Assembly: GCA_035546535.1 (NCBI GenBank)
Contig: DASZWQ010000060.1
Location: forward strand, 1 to 64,000
Direction of reading: 5' to 3'
Length of the DNA: 64,000 nt
From: Pirellulales bacterium
Lineage (GTDB): Bacteria; Planctomycetota; Planctomycetia; Pirellulales; JACPPG01
Shown here: positions 1 to 8,555 of the stretch, piece after piece
Position numbering within the stretch: the first letter of the stretch is position 1
Layout of the letters: the number at the start of each line of letters is the position of its first letter
Translations under genes and position numbers: made by a program
The notes under the pieces: generated by a model
The model's input: only the letters and a program-made list of their open reading frames with translations
Database searches by the model: none
Told to the model about the DNA's origin: nothing

Positions 1-59
1 GCCGCCAAGGCCACCTTGGCCTTGAACGCCGCCCCAAACACCCGCCGCTTCCGCGTCAT
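1..59 (-). CDS. IS3-family transposase OrfA, N-terminal 19 codons only
   Basis: The frame starts at ATG 57-59 and runs off the window at base 1. The visible residues begin MTRKRRVFGAAFKAKVAL. This Lys/Arg-rich start with an F-x-A-x-F-K-A-K-V-A-L motif is the usual opening of the helix-turn-helix OrfA of IS3/IS911-type elements. OrfA normally binds the inverted repeats and is joined to OrfB by programmed frameshifting. Whether the copy is intact cannot be seen here. Confidence 0.75.
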   Translation of the reverse strand, partial: MTRKRRVFGAAFKAKVALA

Positions 60-140
60 GCCGGCACACTCCTGATTCGGTCGTTCCCGCTCCCGGAAAC
101 CACACCTTATCAGCGCGCCCAGTTTTTGGGGTCCACCTCA
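1..140 (-). mobile_element. IS3-family insertion sequence, one end (partial)
   Basis: Read on the minus strand, the element begins at 140 with TGAGGTGGACCCCAAAAACT, which has the TGA start and the GTGGACCCC stretch typical of IS3-family terminal inverted repeats. About 80 bp further in, an ATG opens a reading frame that resembles the N-terminus of an IS3-type OrfA. The rest of the element, including orfB and the other inverted repeat, lies beyond the window. The element sits inside a kinase-like gene whose last codon is directly before the element and whose stop is the element's own TGA. Family assignment rests on the end sequence and 19 residues of OrfA. Confidence 0.8.
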
Positions 141-641
141 GGAAGTCGTACTCAGACGCGCTAACGATTCGGACTCGGCGTAGTTAATGTCAATAATCTT
201 TGTACCGTTTTGGGATAGGATGACATTTCCGCAGTGCAAATCGCCATGAGCAACACCTTGGGCATGGATTGCCTCTAAACCGTTGAGAAGTTCATTGCAC
301 AGCTTTAGTGCTTCCGCAAACGAAAATCTTGCACCAGCTAAGCGAACGTCGAGGCGATCACCGTCGAGCCATTCCATAACGACGCAGTCGGCCAGTGCGC
401 CAGTGTCGGGGTCCGTGAGTTGCGTGACGTAATGGACTGTGACCACATTCGGGTGACTGATTTTGGCGAGCGATTTGGCGTGCGCGATCGCATCCCTCGC
501 GCCAAGCATCGATGGCTTGATGAACTTGATTGCGACGTCGCGATCGAGTTTTGATTGTCTTCCTCGCCACACCACACCGTATAAACCAGACTGTTCGCGC
601 TTCAGAACTTCAATTTCGGGCGTAGATGCTTGGTCAGCCAC
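138..641 (-). pseudogene. Protein-kinase-like gene cut off by the IS3 element
   Basis: The 167-residue frame starts at GTG 641, with AGGGG about 8 nt upstream. It has a kinase fold signature: a glycine-rich loop near residues 17-26, VAIK with Lys39, HPNVV at 63-67, a hinge VMEWLDG near 88-94, the catalytic loop HGDLHCGN at 132-139 and DIN at 151-153 where DFG is expected. The protein stops 14 residues later, so most of the C-lobe is missing. The stop TGA (138-140) is the first three bases of the IS inverted repeat, so the loss is due to insertion. Catalytic Asp134 and Asn139 remain, but without the activation segment and C-lobe it is unlikely to be active. The original partner or target is unknown. 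Confidence 0.8.
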
Positions 642-869
642 AAATCACCCCTGGCTCAAATGGGCACAGTTTCGTGCCCCTCTTTTGGGAATGTATTTGT
701 TTGCAGAATTGTCCGCAACTACGAACAATACGGGACAGTCTTACGCGCGGAGAGAACTTTCGATGTTCGCGCATCACGGCGCGCAGCATTTGCTCGCAAG
801 TGACTCGATGAATTTGAGCCAACAAGAGCGCCGAGCAGATGATAGCGATTACTGACGATCAGCCGCCCG

Positions 870-1457
870 CTACGCCTGCGGCTTGGGCGTGGCCGCTTCT
901 TCGTCGGTCACGGTCGGCACGACCCACACCTTGAGTTCGGTTTCGATCTCGTGACCGATGTGGACGTTCACCGTGTACAGGCCCAATTCCTTGAGCGGGC
1001 CCTTGAGGCGGATCTGATCGGCGGTGACGGTGAAGTCGTTCCGCTTGAGAGCGCCCACGATGTCGCTCGCGCCGACCGAGCCGTACAGGTGGCCTTCGTC
1101 GTTCGCGTTGGCCTCGATCGTGATGCTCTGCTGAGCCAGCAGATCGGCCAGTTGCCGCAGACCGGCCAGCCGGGCGTTCTGAATCTCTTGCAGGCGGGCC
1201 CGATGCTTCTCGACCATCCGCTTGTGGTGGTCGGTGGCGATCGTCGCCAGTCCCTGCGGCAGGAGATAGTTCTTGGCATAGCCCGGCTTCACCTCGACCA
1301 CGTCGCCTTGCTTGCCGAGATGGTCCACAGCCTGAATCAACAGTAGCTCGATGCCGCCGTGCTGCCCGCGCGGCAAGCGGCCGCGTGTCTTCGGCTTCTT
1401 GGGCTTCGGGGCAGACTTGGCGTTGGGTGCGGCAGGAGCGGAAGCTTTAGCGGCCAT
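870..1457 (-). CDS. rplI: 50S ribosomal protein L9 (bL9)
   Basis: A protein of 195 residues with the L9 signature: GDVVEVKPGYAKNYLLPQG at about residues 51-69, followed by the long connecting helix (about 75-105) and the C-terminal rRNA-binding domain to about 185. It binds 23S rRNA near the L1 stalk base. Bacterial L9 is usually about 150 residues. Here an Ala/Pro/Lys-rich extension of about 35 residues precedes the conserved start, and a short acidic tail follows. It is the last gene of the minus-strand block rpsF-ssb-ORF-rplI. The ATG at 1457 is the first Met of the frame; a start closer to the conserved domain cannot be excluded. Confidence 0.95.
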   Translation of the reverse strand: MAAKASAPAAPNAKSAPKPKKPKTRGRLPRGQHGGIELLLIQAVDHLGKQGDVVEVKPGYAKNYLLPQGLATIATDHHKRMVEKHRARLQEIQNARLAGLRQLADLLAQQSITIEANANDEGHLYGSVGASDIVGALKRNDFTVTADQIRLKGPLKELGLYTVNVHIGHEIETELKVWVVPTVTDEEAATPKPQA

Positions 1458-1591
1458 TGGTCGATCTCACTCGCGAGTAAACGCTGTCAGGAAGCCATCA
1501 GGACTAGGGGCGAAAGGGACTCATCGTAGCTGATTTCGGGTCGTCAGGCCAGCGGGACAGGGGGCGAAAATCGCTGCACAACGGCGATTTT

Positions 1592-1804
1592 CTACCGATC
1601 TCGACCTTCGGTCCGCGCTTCGTCGCTTGGCCGTCCGGGGAGCTCATCCGGCCGCAGAACCAGCGTTACCGGCGGGCGTGGATCTGGCCAGCCGGTCGGC
1701 CGGTTTGGTTGGCCGGAATCGCGACGATTTCCGCTTCCGAACAGATCGCCGGGAATCCCGATGAGAAGCTCGATCAAGGCGGCCATATTCTCAAGTAGCG
1801 ACAT
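1592..1804 (-). CDS. Small Pro/Arg-rich protein between ssb and rplI (unknown)
   Basis: A frame of 70 codons starting 41 nt after the ssb stop, on the same strand. A good ribosome binding site (GAGAGGAA, about 8 nt before the ATG) supports translation. The first 22 residues are hydrophobic (MSLLENMAALIELLIGIPGD); the rest is rich in Pro, Arg and Gly and probably disordered. In many bacteria this slot holds rpsR (bS18), but the sequence does not resemble S18. No family is recognised. The short length and low complexity leave room for it being a chance frame. Confidence 0.5.
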   Translation of the reverse strand: MSLLENMAALIELLIGIPGDLFGSGNRRDSGQPNRPTGWPDPRPPVTLVLRPDELPGRPSDEARTEGRDR

Positions 1805-1845
1805 CGGCCATTCCTCTCGGAACGCACAACGATCGCAGCGGCAGC

Positions 1846-2358
1846 CTAGAACGGAATATCGTCGTTCTGCTTCGAGCCACCGCCGCCGCGCCCTTCGGAC
1901 CCGCCGTAGACGTCGGCCGGGGGCCCGTATTCCGATTCATCGTATTGCGGGCCACCCCCGCCCCCGCCGCCACTGCGACCGGCGCTAGTTCCGCCGCGGC
2001 GTCCGCCACCGCCGCCACCTTCGCCACTACCGCGGCCGCCGAGCATTTGCATCCGTTCGCCGACCACGCGCAGCTTCGATCGCTTCTGCCCGTCGGTTTC
2101 CCAGGTATCGAGCTTCAGCCGGCCTTCGATCAGCACCGGCGAGCCCTTGGTCAGATATTCGCTGGCCACCTCCGCGGTGCGGGCCCACAAGGTGACGTCG
2201 ACGAACGTGGTTTCTTCGATCCACTCGCCGTTGGCATTCTTGCGGCGATCGTTCACGGCCAGGCCGATTTCGGTGACGGGCGTATTCGTGGGCGTGTAGC
2301 GCAGCTCGGGATCGCGCGTCAGGTTCCCGACCAGGATCACACGGTTGAAGCTCGCCAT
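1846..2358 (-). CDS. ssb: Single-stranded DNA-binding protein
   Basis: A protein of 170 residues. Residues 1-110 form the OB fold, opening with [20 protein letters not shown] and containing [31 protein letters not shown] glycine-rich linker (about 118-150) leads to the acidic C-terminal tip DDIPF, which in this family docks replication and repair partners. It coats single-stranded DNA. ATG 2358 is preceded by GGAGG. It lies 83 nt after rpsF, as in the conserved rpsF-ssb pair. Confidence 0.96.
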   Translation of the reverse strand: MASFNRVILVGNLTRDPELRYTPTNTPVTEIGLAVNDRRKNANGEWIEETTFVDVTLWARTAEVASEYLTKGSPVLIEGRLKLDTWETDGQKRSKLRVVGERMQMLGGRGSGEGGGGGGRRGGTSAGRSGGGGGGGPQYDESEYGPPADVYGGSEGRGGGGSKQNDDIPF

Positions 2359-2441
2359 CGGATCAAACCTCCGTATTGCAATCGTCGCGATCGCCTCTGG
2401 TCGGCGATCCTGCCACGCGAGTCATCCCGCGCTCGCGCGGA

Positions 2442-2867
2442 TTACTCGGCGTTGCCCAAATCGGGCACTTCCAAATCATCGGTCTTGGCGGCCGCCGCAG
2501 GAGCGGGAGCGGGGCGACGGGCCTTGGCCGCGTCGGTCGCCGCTTGCGTGTGGGCCACCAGGGCATCGATGATGCGCGGATCGACCTTCAGCATCAGCTC
2601 GCGCAGGATGGTCTCGTTGATCTGGCAATCACGCCGCAGCGACTCGAGATGCTTACTGTCGAGACGGAAATACGTGAGCCAGTAGGTTCCCTTGCGCTGA
2701 CCGTTGATGGGATAAGCCAGGCGGCGTTCTTCCCACAAACGGTTCGCCAGGATCGTGCCGTCGTATTTTTCCACCATGGCGGCGATCTGACCCGAGACGC
2801 CGGCCGGATCGCGGGCGTAACGGTTCGAGTCGAAGATGAAGAGCCCTTCGTATGCGTTCTCGGCCAA
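2442..2867 (-). CDS. rpsF: 30S ribosomal protein S6 (bS6)
   Basis: A protein of 141 residues. The S6 core (about 1-105) includes YEGLFIFDSNRYARDP, the segment WEERRLAYPINGQRKGTYWL and a C-terminal helix region. The tail is rich in Ala and Pro and longer than in E. coli S6. S6 binds 16S rRNA together with S18 in the platform of the small subunit. The start is TTG at 2865-2867, chosen because AGGAGA lies 6 nt upstream and no ATG fits. The usual partner rpsR is not in this block. Confidence 0.94.
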   Translation of the reverse strand: MAENAYEGLFIFDSNRYARDPAGVSGQIAAMVEKYDGTILANRLWEERRLAYPINGQRKGTYWLTYFRLDSKHLESLRRDCQINETILRELMLKVDPRIIDALVAHTQAATDAAKARRPAPAPAAAAKTDDLEVPDLGNAE

Positions 2868-2994
2868 GGATATTCTCCTGAAACTTAAGGCAGTTTTTCG
2901 CGTTAAGCTGGCGCGCCAGCGGCACCCGCTTTTGTGTTTCGTGGTCGGTTATCGTCAAATCGCGCCGCGCCGGCCGGTAAGAACCCGCTTCGGT

Positions 2995-3552
2995 TTAATT
3001 GTACTGGTTCATGCACTCCTGGATGCCGCGGCGCACCCAAGTTTCGACCCCTTCGGCACCTCGCACGATCGCCTCGTCGATCACCGACTGATCCTGCTTG
3101 CTGAAACGGGCCAGGACATAGTCCGCGGCGTTCCATCCGGGAGGGGCCTCGTCGATGCCGATCCGCAGCCGCGGCACGTCTTCGGTGCCCAGCACGCGAA
3201 TCACGTCGGCCAGCCCCTTCTGTCCTCCGGCCGACCCCTGCGGACGAAATCGCAATTTGCCCAGCGGCAAATGGAGATCATCGCACACGATCAACACGTC
3301 GTCATTGTTCAGTTTATAAAAATCGCGGGCGGCCAGCACGCTCATGCCGCTGCGGTTCATGTACGTATGCGGCCACAACAGCAAGGTGCGCTCGACACTG
3401 ATCGCGATGTCGGCCAGTTCCCCTTGGAATGCGGCTTTCGTCCCCTGGCTGCCGGCGCGGCGGGCCAGTTCCGCCAGCACCATGTAGCCCACGTTGTGCC
3501 GGGTACCTTCGTACTTGCGCCCCGGATTTCCCAGCCCAACGACCAATTTCAT
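2995..3552 (-). CDS. pth: Peptidyl-tRNA hydrolase
   Basis: A protein of 185 residues starting at ATG 3552, at the first conserved residues MKLVVGLGNPG. The frame stays open far upstream, but that extension reads through rplY in another frame and is not real. Key residues of the family are present: N9 in GLGNPG, the catalytic H19 in RHNVG, N66 in YMNRSG and D92 in DDLHLPLG. The later H-N-G-x-K segment is Q-K-G-x-A here (about 111-115). The enzyme frees tRNA from peptidyl-tRNAs that have dropped off ribosomes. It lies 50 nt downstream of rplY, the common ctc-pth order. Confidence 0.95.
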   Translation of the reverse strand: MKLVVGLGNPGRKYEGTRHNVGYMVLAELARRAGSQGTKAAFQGELADIAISVERTLLLWPHTYMNRSGMSVLAARDFYKLNNDDVLIVCDDLHLPLGKLRFRPQGSAGGQKGLADVIRVLGTEDVPRLRIGIDEAPPGWNAADYVLARFSKQDQSVIDEAIVRGAEGVETWVRRGIQECMNQYN

Positions 3553-3602
3553 GCTCAGTACATATGCGTCGAATCGCGACAGCCGGCCGACGACGCGGCA
3601 AG

Positions 3603-4232
3603 TTACTCTTCGGTCGCGCTTTCCTCTTCTTCCGCCTTCCGTCCGATGATTTCCGGCTCGGCTGCTTCGCCGGCTTCGCCCTCTTCGGTCTCTTCCTTGG
3701 CCAGCGCACAATGGACGATGACCGTCTCGGGGTCGGTCAGCAGCTTGACCCCCTGCGGCAATTCGATGTTGCTGGCGTGCAGCGATTCGTCGAGTTTCAG
3801 CTCGCCGACACGCAGTTCCAGCTTCTCGGGAATGGCGATGGCCAGACACTCGATCTCGACCGTGTGGTGCGATTGCTCGAGGTGGCCCCCCTCTTTCACG
3901 CCCGGCGCTTCGCCGCGGAGGATGACCGGCACCTCGATCTGCAAACGCTCGTCCGCCGAGACGCGGGTCAGGTCGATGTGCAGGATATGCGTCCCGAACG
4001 GGTCCCATTGCAACTCGCGAATGAACGCCTTTTCCTTCACCGCGCCTTCCAGGTCGACGACGCGGGCACCATGCCGCAGCGCCGCGCTGAGCTGATCGGC
4101 GGCCACCTTCAGGCTGAGCGTCTGTTCGCCGTGCCCGTAGAGTACGGCCGGCACGCTGCCGGCGTTGCGCAGGCGGCGATTATTGCGTTTGCCGTGCGAT
4201 TCACGCTTTTCAACCTTCAATGCTTCGGACAT
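3603..4232 (-). CDS. rplY: 50S ribosomal protein L25/general stress protein Ctc (bL25)
   Basis: A protein of 209 residues. The N-terminal 5S-rRNA-binding domain (about 1-90) contains RNNRRLRNAGSVPAVLYGHG and a WDPFGTHILHIDL segment. The second, TL5/Ctc-type domain covers about 95-180 and has LPQGVKLLTDPETVI. A Glu-rich tail of about 30 residues follows. The start at ATG 4232 is supported by CGAGGGAA about 8 nt upstream and by the conserved N-terminus; the frame stays open another 103 codons upstream without sense. It sits in the conserved prs-ctc-pth neighbourhood, separated here from prs by a HEAT-repeat gene. Confidence 0.94.
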   Translation of the reverse strand: MSEALKVEKRESHGKRNNRRLRNAGSVPAVLYGHGEQTLSLKVAADQLSAALRHGARVVDLEGAVKEKAFIRELQWDPFGTHILHIDLTRVSADERLQIEVPVILRGEAPGVKEGGHLEQSHHTVEIECLAIAIPEKLELRVGELKLDESLHASNIELPQGVKLLTDPETVIVHCALAKEETEEGEAGEAAEPEIIGRKAEEEESATEE

Positions 4233-4541
4233 CGATCCATTCCCTCGTGGCCCATCCGTCGTGGCGACGGCCTGCAATCCGCTGTGTTTCGTGGTCGCGA
4301 CCGATCCTGGCCGCCTTCGTCTGCCCGCCTGGCAGAGGCCGTACGTGAACGGGCGGCCCAACAGAGCCCTCCCGGGACGGCGCGAATCTCGCCATTTTGG
4401 CGGAAATTGGCCGGAATGCAACCCCGCCTTGCGGCTTTGATGCCGCATCGACGACGGGCCAGGTGACTGAGGGGGGATCCGTCGGACCACGACCGCTGGC
4501 GTATCCCGGTTTTGGCCAAGATCCCAGGCTCGAGCCGACAT
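4233..4541. other. Intergenic region upstream of rplY, no gene seen
   Basis: This 309-bp gap separates rplY from the upstream HEAT-repeat gene on the same strand. It should hold the rplY promoter and the end of the HEAT-gene transcript. Frames here only overlap one another and show no conserved features, and no convincing -35/-10 pair or terminator hairpin could be picked out by eye. Confidence 0.4.
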
Positions 4542-6482
4542 TCAGTCGTTGATGAGCTCTCCCTTTTTGGCGATCGACGCCTCGATCACCTGGATGGCGG
4601 ACTCGGCCACCGACTTGATTTGGTATTCGAGCGATTCATCCGCGTTGTTCAGAGGGGGTTCGAGAGGGGATGAAGCAAAGGTTTTGAGAATCGGCAGAGT
4701 CGCCGCGGCTCGGGCGTCGAAGAACTGCAGGTAAAAGGCCGCCTCGCGTCTGGCCCGAAGATCATTTCCTTCAAGCACTTCGATCATTGTTCGCACGGTG
4801 GTCTCGGCATCGCCGTCAATCGCCCAAAGGGCCCAGGCGGCCACGGCGCGTACTTCGCCCACCGGATCGTCCAGGAGAGTTCGCAATCGCGGGACAGCGT
4901 CGGCCAGCTTCCGCTCGCCGACGCATCCAACGGCCCATTTACGGAACTGGCTATCGCGCTCGTCGAGGCCCGCGAGAAAGATTCTCTCGGCCGCCGGGTG
5001 CCGCTGGTTCGACTTGCGGACGATTTCCTGAAGTGCAATCAACACGGCGTAGCGTATGCCAGTGTCAGAATCGTTTGACTGCTCGGCAATCGCATCGATG
5101 GATGGGACCGCGTCGGCCCCCATTCGTCCCAGGGCGCCCAGGGCAGAGATTCGTTCCGTCCGCTGCACCTCGGGAACAATGTGACTAATAAGCGCCGTCC
5201 GCGACTGCTCCGTGACAGGTCGGAATCGGGCCAAGGCTTCGGCCGACTTGTGCCGCCACCCTCTAGGTGAGCGGCGATCCTTCAGGATTCGGATCAACTC
5301 AGCTTCCGCTTCGGCACGGTCGGGCAAACGTGCAAGATTCGCATAGATCACGTCGCTCCATGACCAGGTGACAATCACGCGCGATCGCGGCATTTCGGAA
5401 TCGAGAAGATACTGCACCGCTGCCACGGGGTTTGATGGCGGAACAATGACATTTTGGATGTGTACCTCGACTTCGGCCCCTGCCAACGCGACGCGATGCT
5501 TCAGCAGCAGCGGAGGTTTTTCTTCGCGCTCCTGCCGCGCGTTAGGACGGTCGACGCTTTCGACGCGGATCAGGCAAGGACCCTCGGGCACTGGACCAGC
5601 GGTGAAATTTCCCTCGCCATCGACGATGGCGGCATCGTAGGTGCGATATTCGAACTCGTCGCCCGTCTCGGCTCCCACTTCGATCGTGGCGATAAGAAGA
5701 TCCGCATCGCGCGGATCGAGCGCCTTAGCATCTCGCTCCATGTGGCCGACAATGCGGGTTCCCACGGGGCTGCCGATCCGCACCCTTTGGATTTCGCCGT
5801 CGGCGGCCGAGACGCTGAATTCCGCGAGCGTGACGTGCGCGCTATACGAAAGCAGCCCGTTTTGCAGTTGCTTTACAGCGTTGACGAGGAATCGGCCCGG
5901 CGGAAACCGTCCTTGTGCTCGGCGCGACTCGTCGAGGTTTATCTCGATCGTGGATCGCAAGTGCAGTTGATGATCGATCTCGCCAACGGGCGAGACGTAG
6001 AGCCGCGACCCGACAAGATCGATGTCGCGCGCCAGTTCGAAGTTCACCACCTGGCGCTCGGGCAACCGTAACATCAATTCCGTACGGTTCGCGGGAAGTT
6101 CGATGCCCCACGTTTCGCCGCCGACGGCGAACATGAGCCGGGACGCCAGCGGGTCGCCGCGCAAGCGAAAGCGCCCTTCACGGTCGCTGACCGCCAGATT
6201 GCTGAGATACAGGTCCTCGACGTAACGATCGGATCGCGAGAGCAGCAGATGCGAATCAGCCAGCGGCATTCCCTGGTGGTCGGCCAGGCGACCAGTGATC
6301 GTCTTCGTCGCCCAGCTCTCGGGCGCTTCACGCGAGAGGACGTGATTTGTGCCCCAAGGGGTCAGGAGCGGCTCGAAGGGTTTGAGGTCAACGGGGCCCG
6401 CATCAACATCACCGCGGGCCAAGGGCGCCGCCGAGGTAGCAGTGATGAGGAGGAACGCGACGATCGCTATTCGCCGTTGCAT
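4542..6482 (-). CDS. Secreted HEAT-repeat protein (unknown function)
   Basis: A protein of 646 residues from ATG 6482, chosen because it places a signal peptide (MQRRIAIVAFLLITATSAAP) at the start. Residues about 45-140 look like a carboxypeptidase-regulatory-type beta domain (GRLADHQGMPLADSHLLLSR, then REGRFRLRGDP). A middle beta-rich part follows. From about 385 to 640 there are helical HEAT or PBS-lyase-type repeats such as SALGALGRMGADAVPSIDAI and VRAVAAWALWAIDGDAETTV. It is probably an exported scaffold or binding protein. It sits between prs and rplY, which are usually adjacent, so it looks like an insertion into a conserved housekeeping block. Confidence 0.8.
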   Translation of the reverse strand: MQRRIAIVAFLLITATSAAPLARGDVDAGPVDLKPFEPLLTPWGTNHVLSREAPESWATKTITGRLADHQGMPLADSHLLLSRSDRYVEDLYLSNLAVSDREGRFRLRGDPLASRLMFAVGGETWGIELPANRTELMLRLPERQVVNFELARDIDLVGSRLYVSPVGEIDHQLHLRSTIEINLDESRRAQGRFPPGRFLVNAVKQLQNGLLSYSAHVTLAEFSVSAADGEIQRVRIGSPVGTRIVGHMERDAKALDPRDADLLIATIEVGAETGDEFEYRTYDAAIVDGEGNFTAGPVPEGPCLIRVESVDRPNARQEREEKPPLLLKHRVALAGAEVEVHIQNVIVPPSNPVAAVQYLLDSEMPRSRVIVTWSWSDVIYANLARLPDRAEAEAELIRILKDRRSPRGWRHKSAEALARFRPVTEQSRTALISHIVPEVQRTERISALGALGRMGADAVPSIDAIAEQSNDSDTGIRYAVLIALQEIVRKSNQRHPAAERIFLAGLDERDSQFRKWAVGCVGERKLADAVPRLRTLLDDPVGEVRAVAAWALWAIDGDAETTVRTMIEVLEGNDLRARREAAFYLQFFDARAAATLPILKTFASSPLEPPLNNADESLEYQIKSVAESAIQVIEASIAKKGELIND

Positions 6483-6525
6483 GGCCGTCTCCACGTCCGC
6501 AGGCAACCGCACGACCCTTCACGCG

Positions 6526-7479
6526 TCACACAAACAGCCGGCTCACCGATTCGTTACGGTGGATGCGCTTGATCGCCTCACCCAAGAGGGGCGCCACCGT
6601 CAGCACGTTGATCTTCGCGGGTCCTTTCTCGGGCGGCGGCGCCGCCAGGGGAATCGTATCGGTGATGATCAGGCTTTCGATCGGCGACGCTTGCAGCCGC
6701 TCGATCGCCCCGCCGCACAGCACGCCGTGCGTGGCCGCTACGAAGATTTTCTTGGCCCCGGCGTCGTGCAGCTTCTGGGCGGCGCCGCAAATGCTGCCGG
6801 CGGTACTGATCATGTCGTCGAACATCAGGGCCACTTTGCCGGCCACCGGCCCGCCGATGATGTTTTCCTGGCGTGTTTTTTCGGCGCTGCTGCGCCGCTT
6901 GTCGACGATGGCCAGCCGGCCTCCCAGGCGCTTGGCATGGCCCAGGGCCCGCTTGATGCTCCCTTCGTCGGGGCTGACGACGACCATGTCGTCTTCGTCG
7001 ATCCCCATCTTCAAGAAGTAATCGTTCAGCACCGGCGCCGCGTACAAGTGATCGACCGGAACGTCGAAGAACCCTTGAATCTGCGCGGCGTGCAGATCCA
7101 TCGTCAGCACGCGATCGGCCCCGGCCCGCGTGATCAGGTTGGCCACCAGCTTGGCCGTGATCGGCACGCGCCCCTCGTCCTTGCGGTCCTGCCGGGCATA
7201 GCCGTAATAGGGCATGACGGCCGTCACGCGCTCGGCACTGGCGCGCTTGCAACTCTCGATCATGATCAAGAGTTCCATCAGGTTGTCGTTCACCGGCGGG
7301 CAGGTGGGCTGCACCAGAAAGACGTCTCGGCCGCGGACGTCTTCGTCGATTTTGCAGGAAATCTCGCCGTCCGGGAAATTCCCCATCGAAATCGCCCCGA
7401 TCGGCAGGCCCAAGTACTCGCAAATACGTCGGGCGAGCGCTGGATTCGCGCGACCGCTGAAGATCTTCAAGCCGTTCAT
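6526..7479 (-). CDS. prs: Ribose-phosphate pyrophosphokinase (PRPP synthetase)
   Basis: A protein of 317 residues covering the whole class I PRPP synthetase. Motifs visible are FPDGEISCKI near 36, RQDRKDEGRVPITAK near 104, DLHAAQIQGFFDVPVDHL near 134 and the PRPP-binding loop MFDDMISTAGSI near 225. It makes phosphoribosyl pyrophosphate from ribose-5-phosphate and ATP for nucleotide, His and Trp synthesis. It lies 167 nt downstream of glmU, as in the common glmU-prs-ctc-pth order. Confidence 0.96.
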   Translation of the reverse strand: MNGLKIFSGRANPALARRICEYLGLPIGAISMGNFPDGEISCKIDEDVRGRDVFLVQPTCPPVNDNLMELLIMIESCKRASAERVTAVMPYYGYARQDRKDEGRVPITAKLVANLITRAGADRVLTMDLHAAQIQGFFDVPVDHLYAAPVLNDYFLKMGIDEDDMVVVSPDEGSIKRALGHAKRLGGRLAIVDKRRSSAEKTRQENIIGGPVAGKVALMFDDMISTAGSICGAAQKLHDAGAKKIFVAATHGVLCGGAIERLQASPIESLIITDTIPLAAPPPEKGPAKINVLTVAPLLGEAIKRIHRNESVSRLFV

Positions 7480-7646
7480 GGTATCGCCACCTTCCCGCGC
7501 GCTCTCGCCCTGTGACTGAAAAGCAGGCGAGACGCCTGCACCACAACCCGCGGCAGAAATCCGCCCCGCTCGGCAGAACTCTGCCCACCCTCACCCTTAA
7601 AGTATACGGCCCCGACGGTTCGCCAAGTGGTTTACTGCTTCTCTTG

Positions 7647-8396
7647 TTACTGCTTATCCAGCCCGTCGCGAATCGACTGTTCGACGATGTGCAGTTCATC
7701 CATCGTGTTCACGCCCAGGGCCTCGATCGGCTTCAAGACCGGGAGGGCCAGCACCAGCTTGCCGTCCCGCTTCATCAGGCCCGGGCAATCCGTGATGTAA
7801 TACTCCCCCTGGGCATTATCGGGACGCAGCTCTTCGAGGGCCGCCAGCAGGGCGCGGCTGTCAAAGACGTAGCAGCTCATGTTCACTTCGGTCAGCTGAC
7901 GCTGCTCGGGAGTGGCGTCTTTTTCTTCGACAATGGCGAGAAATTCGCCGGCGGCGTCGCGCACGATGCGTCCCAGCCCGTGCGGATTTTGCTTGTGAAT
8001 CGTGCCGATGATGCACGCCGGCCTGCGCCGCTCGTATTCGGCCAGCAGCTTGCCGAGCGATTCGGCCTGCAATAGCGGCGCATCGCCGGTGACCACGGCC
8101 ACCGGACCATCATGCTGCGCCAGCAGCGCGCGGCACATCATCACGGCGTGGCCGGTGCCGTTTTGTTGTTCTTGCAAGACGAAGGTCAGGTTCGGCCGAC
8201 CGCTGAGGGCCTTTTTCACATCCTCGGCGCGGTAGCCGACGACGACAGCCACCTGGTCGAAACCCACCTGCGCCAGGGAATCGAGTACGTATTCGATCAT
8301 GGGCCGGCCAAGGATTTCGATCAGCACCTTGGGAAGCTCGCTTTTCATGCGAGTTCCCTTGCCGGCAGCCAGCACGACGGCAATTTTGCGGGTCAT
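7647..8396 (-). CDS. glmU: UDP-GlcNAc pyrophosphorylase, GlmU N-terminal domain only
   Basis: A protein of 249 residues starting at ATG 8396 with MTRKIAVVLAAGKGTRMKSE, the nucleotidyltransferase signature. Other GlmU motifs are KVLIEILGRPMIEY, QNGTGHAV, TGDAPLL, NPHGLGRIVRD, EEKDATPEQR, EYYITD and GVNT. The left-handed beta-helix acetyltransferase half (about 200 residues in bifunctional GlmU) is absent. The protein should therefore form UDP-GlcNAc from GlcNAc-1-phosphate and UTP, and the acetylation step must be done by another protein. It is first in the minus-strand block with prs. A longer frame upstream carries no conserved sequence. Confidence 0.88.
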   Translation of the reverse strand: MTRKIAVVLAAGKGTRMKSELPKVLIEILGRPMIEYVLDSLAQVGFDQVAVVVGYRAEDVKKALSGRPNLTFVLQEQQNGTGHAVMMCRALLAQHDGPVAVVTGDAPLLQAESLGKLLAEYERRRPACIIGTIHKQNPHGLGRIVRDAAGEFLAIVEEKDATPEQRQLTEVNMSCYVFDSRALLAALEELRPDNAQGEYYITDCPGLMKRDGKLVLALPVLKPIEALGVNTMDELHIVEQSIRDGLDKQ

Positions 8397-8555
8397 AGGC
8401 TTCCTGGAATACGATGCTGACAGGGAGGGAATACGTTGCGACCGTCCAATCTTGGCATGAAACGCGCGGGGCCGCCAGTCATCGCTCCGGTAGCCGTTGG
8501 CGCATCGCACCTGTGGCGCGACAGCTGGTTCACAAAGGGCCAGTGTCCGGTGCGT

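Noticed and set aside
2836-4095. 419-codon plus-strand frame
   Set aside because: It runs opposite to rpsF, pth and rplY, which have clear family motifs. It has no recognisable domain and is a shadow of GC-rich coding sequence.
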